Source: Cytophagaceae bacterium (lineage in GTDB: Bacteria; Bacteroidota; Bacteroidia; Cytophagales; Cytophagaceae). Taken from it: DNA of 64,000 nucleotides. Below are positions 60,058-64,000 of this stretch, piece by piece; the first letter of the stretch is position 1; each line of letters starts with the position of its first letter. The translations under genes were made by a program, and so were the position numbers. The notes beneath the pieces are model-generated. The model searched no databases and was not told the DNA's origin. It saw only the letters and a program-made list of their open reading frames with translations. The stretch is from assembly GCA_025455005.1 (NCBI GenBank), contig JALONH010000014.1, positions 1 through 64,000 of the forward strand, given 5' to 3'.

Positions 60058-60782
60058 TTTGCGTGAACGCCTAACTTTGTTAAAGTACTCTCAATAGCCG
60101 CTGCGGTCGTATACCCTTCGCTTAACTTTGTCCATCGATCCCCTTGTTGTAAAAATACCTGCGGAAATCCATTTACACGCATTTGTTTTACCCAAGCGTA
60201 TTCTTTTAGATACGCTGTAGTATAACTTGGGTCTTGCCATCGACGCTTAAATTCTACCGTATCTAAACCAAAGGAAGCTGCCATTGGAATATACAGTTCT
60301 TCTTTTGTTATGTCTTTACCTTCAACAAACATCGCATGTTGAATGGCATGTGAAAAGGCTACGTCCTTGCCGGGCGCCATAGTTTTAAGAATAGTTAAGG
60401 CTAAAGCGGCAGGGTCGGAGTACAATACCATTTTGCCTTCTTGTAACAATTGAATATACGGTTGTCCAAATCGTACACCTGTAGTACGCTCCAGTCGAGG
60501 TATTGTATTTAATATATAGCCGGACATAAATCCAATAGGCTGGGCTTGTGCTTTGGGCACCATTCCTCCGCTAATGACGTCTATCTGGAATATGCCTTTA
60601 TATTTTTGCTCTAACTGTTGAATTACTGGTCCAAACCCATAACACCAGCCACACAAGGCGTCGTAAACATACACTACTTTTACAGTAGAATCCTTATTCA
60701 TTTCTTTATTGGTTACTAAGTTTGTAGAAGATGTAAGACTCAATATACATAAGACAATTGAGGCTAAATAAACTGTTTTCAT
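60054..60782 (-). CDS. DsbA-family thioredoxin-fold protein
   Basis: 242 residues with an N-terminal hydrophobic signal-like segment (SIVLCILSLTS), then VVYVYDALCGWCYGFGPVI with the CxxC motif (CGWC) of FrnE/DsbA-like proteins, an alpha-helical insertion, and a C-terminal VNGFPQVFLQQGDRW with the cis-Pro loop. Likely exported thiol oxidoreductase. Co-transcribed and coupled (ATGA) with the dioxygenase. Confidence 0.83.
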   Translation of the reverse strand: MKTVYLASIVLCILSLTSSTNLVTNKEMNKDSTVKVVYVYDALCGWCYGFGPVIQQLEQKYKGIFQIDVISGGMVPKAQAQPIGFMSGYILNTIPRLERTTGVRFGQPYIQLLQEGKMVLYSDPAALALTILKTMAPGKDVAFSHAIQHAMFVEGKDITKEELYIPMAASFGLDTVEFKRRWQDPSYTTAYLKEYAWVKQMRVNGFPQVFLQQGDRWTKLSEGYTTAAAIESTLTKLGVHAK

Positions 60783-60981
60783 TTTACAAGTATACCAACT
60801 AGAACCAAAAAAAGAAGTAATTTAGTTCCATATGTCTATTTTTAAGGAGTAAGACAAGAGGGGTTTTGCTTTATACACCAGAATCCTTTCCTGTTTTCCT
60901 TAAGCGATTAAATAATCGAACCTTAAAAATTGTATTGAACCAAAAATACCCTATTGTTGTCCTATTGAAAAAACACGCGTC

Positions 60982-62019
60982 ATGATGAAATACAGACTTT
61001 TAGGCAGAAGCGCTTTACGCGTTTCGGAATTATGTTTAGGGACTATGGGATTTGGTCCGGAGTGGGGATGGGGAGCAGACTATGAGACAAGTCGTGCTGT
61101 ATTTGATGCTTATGCACAAGCCGGTGGCAATTTTATCGATACAGCAAATCGGTATACCGAAGGCTCCAGTGAATGGTATGTAGGTGATTTTACTAAAGCC
61201 GACCGAGATCATTTTGTGTTAGCTACAAAATATACCCTGCACGACCGCATGGGTGATCCTAATTTTAGCGGTAATCATAAAAAGAATTTGCAACGTTCCG
61301 TTCGAGAAAGTTTAAAACGATTACAAACCGATTACATTGATTTGTTGTGGCTGCATGCATGGGATTTTACCGTTCGACCGGATGAATTAATGCGTGCATT
61401 AGAAGAGGAGGTGCAATCTGGGAGAGTGACACATATTGGAATATCCGATACACCCGCCTGGATAGTAGCACAATGTAATACCATTGCAGAACTTCGCGGT
61501 TGGTCTTCGTTTACGGCATTACAAGTTGAGTATAGTTTATTACAACGTACACCCGAGCGCGATTTGATTCCAATGGCAAAAGCCTTTGATATGGCTATCA
61601 CACCTTGGGCACCACTCGCTGGAGGAGCTTTAACCGGAAAATATTTACAAGCTGCAGACACGCCTCCCGGTCGATTAAAGTCAGGAAGTGCGCGCTTAAG
61701 TGATGCTGCCACTACCGTAACACGTGAGGTAGTAGCTATTGCACAAGAACTGGGTGTTTCTCCTTCACATGTTGCCCTTCAATGGACGCGTCAACGAGAT
61801 GCAATCGTTGTTCCCATCATTGGGGCTAAGAAACCCGAACAAATTATCGATTCTATTGGCGCTGTATCTGTTGTTTTATCAGAACAACACCTACAACGTT
61901 TACATCAAGTAAGTGCCCTAGAGCTTGGCTTTCCCCATGATTTTTTGAATCAAGATGGCGTACAACAAGTTACATATAGCGGTGAATTAAAAAATATACT
62001 GGACATCTCCAGAGCTTAA
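60982..62019 (+). CDS. Aldo/keto reductase
   Basis: 345 residues, TIM barrel: MKYRLLGRSALRVSELCLGT, NFIDTANRYTEGSSEWYVG with the catalytic Asp and Tyr, VLATKYTL with Lys and LLWLHAWD with His. The tetrad is complete. It resembles the YajO/Kv-beta-like family, NADPH-dependent. Substrate unknown. An 18-bp hairpin lies ~40 bases downstream. Confidence 0.9.
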   Translation: MMKYRLLGRSALRVSELCLGTMGFGPEWGWGADYETSRAVFDAYAQAGGNFIDTANRYTEGSSEWYVGDFTKADRDHFVLATKYTLHDRMGDPNFSGNHKKNLQRSVRESLKRLQTDYIDLLWLHAWDFTVRPDELMRALEEEVQSGRVTHIGISDTPAWIVAQCNTIAELRGWSSFTALQVEYSLLQRTPERDLIPMAKAFDMAITPWAPLAGGALTGKYLQAADTPPGRLKSGSARLSDAATTVTREVVAIAQELGVSPSHVALQWTRQRDAIVVPIIGAKKPEQIIDSIGAVSVVLSEQHLQRLHQVSALELGFPHDFLNQDGVQQVTYSGELKNILDISRA

Positions 62020-62060
62020 TACGGTTGTTTACCTTTGCGTTTGTTTTCCGTATACACTCT

Positions 62061-62100
62061 TATGCCGAACAGATTCAACAACTTGAATTTGTTTGGCATA
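62061..62100 (+). promoter_or_regulatory. Long hairpin between the aldo/keto reductase and lipoprotein genes
   Basis: TATGCCGAACAGATTCAA (62061-62078) pairs over all 18 positions with TTGAATTTGTTTGGCATA (62083-62100) around the 4-base loop CAAC. The two non-Watson-Crick positions are G.U in a plus-strand transcript but A.C mismatches on the other strand, so the structure probably acts in plus-strand RNA. There is no immediate U-run (a short one follows at 62114), so it may be a weak terminator or a 5'-leader structure of the lipoprotein gene. Confidence 0.5.
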
Positions 62101-62134
62101 ATGATTGTAAAATCTTTTTGAAAACTACTGACTC

Positions 62135-63160
62135 ATGAAAAAAATTGTTTTTGCACTGTGTAGTGTAGTACTCTTGTCCGCTATATCCTCCTGTAAGAAA
62201 GAAGCCACAGAAGTATCACCTATAGTACTTGAAAGGGGTGAGGCCGATGATGCCTCGTCTAGAAATGAATTTGACAAGATATATGATGTAGCAGAAGAAG
62301 TCTTCAACTCCTCCGATTATGACAACTCTACACTACGAACGGCCTTAACGCTTCCTTGTGGTAATGTAACCCTAAACACACAAAACTTTACGATTAATTA
62401 TGGTACCAGCACCACCTGCGGCAGTAGAGTATTAAGTGGAACAGTATTGGCGGAATTAGTCGAAGGTACGCGCTTTAGAGACCAAAATGCCGTTTTAAAA
62501 TTAACATTCATTAACTATAAGGTTCTTTATACCTCCACTAATCAATCCCTTACGTACAACGGTATAGCTTATGTTACCAATACTACAGGAGGCACCCTGT
62601 TAAGTCTTTTTACTACTACTCCGGTAACCGTAACACATAAAATACGCGCGGATTTAAACGTAACGTATGATTCAACCGGAACCGGGAACAACAATGTAAC
62701 ACGAGAATGGAATGTGTTTCGTAGAAAAACCTATACTTCGAATGGTTCCGCTACCGGAATAACACTTACACTTACAGGCGATACCTCCAGTACGGATAAC
62801 AGTTATATTGAAGGTACATACAGTACCATTTCAGAATATGGGTTAAATCGCGAAGGTAAAAAGTTTATTAATAATGTAACTCAAGAGTTCCGTTGGGAAA
62901 ATTGCGGATCTACGTACAATGGGCCTTACATTTTAAAACAAGGCTCTGTAACACATACTGCCGCTTTAGGAACAATTTATACCTACACGGATGCCTATGG
63001 AAGCTTTACTGCTACTGCAGGTTATTTCGGTACTTTGGGGCTACCAACCGGAACCTTAGTGAACAATTGCACCTCTAACGGTTATCTTGTTGATTACAAA
63101 ATTCGAAATGGTGTAAACGGAACACCTACTACCCTGTCTACTAATTTTATACCTTATTAA
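62135..63160 (+). CDS. Lipoprotein of unknown function
   Basis: 341 residues: signal with lipobox ending SAISSC (Cys about residue 20) followed by KKEATEVSP. The mature protein is rich in Thr, Ser, Asn and Gly with beta-strand patterns (LTFINYKVLYTSTNQSLTYNG, YVTNTTGGTLLSLF). No recognised domain; three or four cysteines (PCGNVT, TCGSRV, NCGSTY, NCTSNG) may form disulfides. Probably on the outer membrane, perhaps surface exposed. A strong terminator follows. Confidence 0.72.
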   Translation: MKKIVFALCSVVLLSAISSCKKEATEVSPIVLERGEADDASSRNEFDKIYDVAEEVFNSSDYDNSTLRTALTLPCGNVTLNTQNFTINYGTSTTCGSRVLSGTVLAELVEGTRFRDQNAVLKLTFINYKVLYTSTNQSLTYNGIAYVTNTTGGTLLSLFTTTPVTVTHKIRADLNVTYDSTGTGNNNVTREWNVFRRKTYTSNGSATGITLTLTGDTSSTDNSYIEGTYSTISEYGLNREGKKFINNVTQEFRWENCGSTYNGPYILKQGSVTHTAALGTIYTYTDAYGSFTATAGYFGTLGLPTGTLVNNCTSNGYLVDYKIRNGVNGTPTTLSTNFIPY

Positions 63161-63183
63161 CTAACAGAATAGATATAGAACAA

Positions 63184-63214
63184 AAAAAAGGCTTCTAAAT
63201 AGAAGCCTTTTTTT
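63184..63214. terminator. Bidirectional terminator after the lipoprotein gene
   Basis: GGCTTCT (63190-63196) and AGAAGCC (63201-63207) form a hairpin with A-run on the left and T-run on the right. It also overlaps the stop codon of the convergent LysR-type gene (63213-63215). Confidence 0.9.
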
Positions 63215-63494
63215 ATACAGTTTGGACCTTTTTGGGCTGTTTAAAAGGCGCAATGAGGTCTTCCACCCTGGTAATGATATCTTTTGCTTTTTCAATCAAC
63301 GCTTGTCCATCCGGAGTGACCCGAACGGGTAAGGAATTTCTGTCAAACAACTGAACTCCTAAGCGTTCTTCCATTAGTTTTACTTGTTGGCTCACCGTAC
63401 TTTGGTCGGCAGCACACACATCTGCAGCTTTTGAGAAACTTCCGGTATCAGCTACTGCAATTACATATTGCATTTGTCGTAAGGTAATCAACAT
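63213..63494 (-). CDS. Short LysR-type protein, DNA-binding domain only
   Basis: 93 residues: the LysR N-terminal winged HTH is complete (LRQMQYVIAVADTGSFSKAA, STVSQQVKLMEERLGVQLFD, VRVTPDGQALIEKAKDII) with the following linker helix, then it ends after PFKQPKKVQTV. The usual ~200-residue effector-binding domain is absent. The stop coincides with a clean terminator, so this is not an obvious frameshift. Diverges from the arginase-family gene, which it may regulate. Confidence 0.82.
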   Translation of the reverse strand: MLITLRQMQYVIAVADTGSFSKAADVCAADQSTVSQQVKLMEERLGVQLFDRNSLPVRVTPDGQALIEKAKDIITRVEDLIAPFKQPKKVQTV

Positions 63495-63630
63495 GGCGTT
63501 TTTCGTTTAATTATATTGTTAAAAACCACAAGCTTGTAGTATATGTTCTAAACTTTGTAGCTTTTTTACGTATTTATTTAAAATATCGTGTAATTGTAAC
63601 CGATTTTCTCCTATATAACAATGTTTAATT

Positions 63631-64000
63631 ATGAAAAAGAAACCTACTGTGGTTCTTCAAGTGCCTTCCGATTTAGGTGCACAACGATTAGGAACGTCCT
63701 TAGCATTAGATGCACTATGGGTTGCCGATGTAGAACGACCGCACAAAAGAAGTATTAGTCAACTAACTACTCATAGAGTAAATTATAATTTTATCCCTGA
63801 ACGAGGCCATAGTGGGCCCTATGCTCAAGGCAAGTATATCGAATGGTTAAGTCAATACAACCAGGCAACAGCTAAGCTGGTAGAAGATCATTTGGCTCAA
63901 CCTTACCCTCTCGTCATAAGTGGTGACCACAGCAATGCGGTGGGTATTATGTCCGGTATACGATCCTTTTTTGGTTCGTCCAAAAAAATAGGTGTTTTGT
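63631..64000 (+). CDS. Arginase-family ureohydrolase, 5' part (cut by window end)
   Basis: The frame from the ATG at 63631 is open to the window end (123 residues). It contains VLQVPSDLGAQRLGTSLALD and, near the end, PLVISGDHSNAVGIMSGI, matching the GGDHS-type metal-ligand motif of arginases, agmatinases and formimidoylglutamases. The first Gly of the motif is Ser here. Specificity cannot be decided from the visible part. Divergent from the LysR-type gene with a 136-base spacer. Confidence 0.75.
   Translation, partial: MKKKPTVVLQVPSDLGAQRLGTSLALDALWVADVERPHKRSISQLTTHRVNYNFIPERGHSGPYAQGKYIEWLSQYNQATAKLVEDHLAQPYPLVISGDHSNAVGIMSGIRSFFGSSKKIGVL

Noticed and set aside
60905-60918. CGATTA-AA-TAATCG inverted repeat before the aldo/keto reductase as Crp/Fnr site
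   Set aside because: Does not match TTGAT-N4-ATCAA or Crp consensus; short AT-rich palindrome could be chance.

Overview
The window is a chromosomal segment of a Bacteroidota bacterium, most probably Chitinophagia/Chitinophagaceae-like. The evidence is type IX secretion (T9SS) C-terminal sorting domains of both type A and type B, a PorP/SprF-family protein, an ECF sigma/FecR pair, DUF2807 and FISUMP proteins, OmpA/PD40 proteins, a monocyclic-carotenoid gene set, moderately low GC, and several TAnnTTTG promoter elements of the Bacteroidetes type. Phylum is secure; family is inference from remembered protein resemblance.

Layout. 1-0.54 kb: an IS110-family transposase fragment running off the left edge beside a GC-rich palindrome. 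0.57-3.6 kb (minus): an SDR, a Crp/Fnr regulator, a chlorite-dismutase-family gene broken by a single in-frame stop, and scpA. 3.7-11.8 kb (minus): a five-gene secretion operon (DUF1566-like, FISUMP, T9SS type-B protein, PorP/SprF, exported-looking TPR-CHAT protein). 11.9-18.4 kb: dxs, FKBP isomerase, an orphan 7TMR-DISM histidine kinase, a Fur-family regulator. 18.4-25.6 kb (minus): an OmpA/PD40 protein, then an ECF-sigma operon (SMP-30 lactonase, sigma, FecR, STN plus surface-repeat protein, DUF2807 lipoprotein, truncated haemoglobin). 25.7-28.4 kb: crtD-cruF-crtZ, a saproxanthin/myxol-type carotenoid set. 28.4-33 kb: a DUF4380-like lipoprotein, a small protein overlapping a thiol peroxidase gene, an unusual OmpA protein, an alpha/beta hydrolase. 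33-35.1 kb: two AT-rich glycosyltransferases. 35.2-41.1 kb (minus): a MarR-fadN-fadA-fadE fatty-acid degradation block. 41.3-43.4 kb: two J-domain membrane proteins flanking a small conserved protein. 43.4-44.7 kb: a decayed IS30-family element. 45-50.4 kb: an AT-rich polysaccharide export and modification locus (ABC permease and ATPase, FkbM methyltransferase, two GT2s, an epimerase). 50.5-59 kb (minus): a six-gene operon joining a secreted CotH-kinase protein to a VTC-type polyphosphate polymerase, DUF4956 and DUF2490. 59-64 kb: a Tat-signal extradiol dioxygenase with a DsbA-like protein, an aldo/keto reductase, a lipoprotein, a LysR protein made only of the DNA-binding domain, and the start of an arginase-family gene.

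Themes and leads. Much of the window serves the cell surface. Two loci look least conventional: the TPR-CHAT protein in an operon with a T9SS type-B substrate and PorP/SprF, and the CotH/VTC/DUF4956 operon, which suggests phosphate-polymer chemistry coupled to an exported kinase-like protein. No CRISPR array, cas gene, tRNA or rRNA was recognised by eye.
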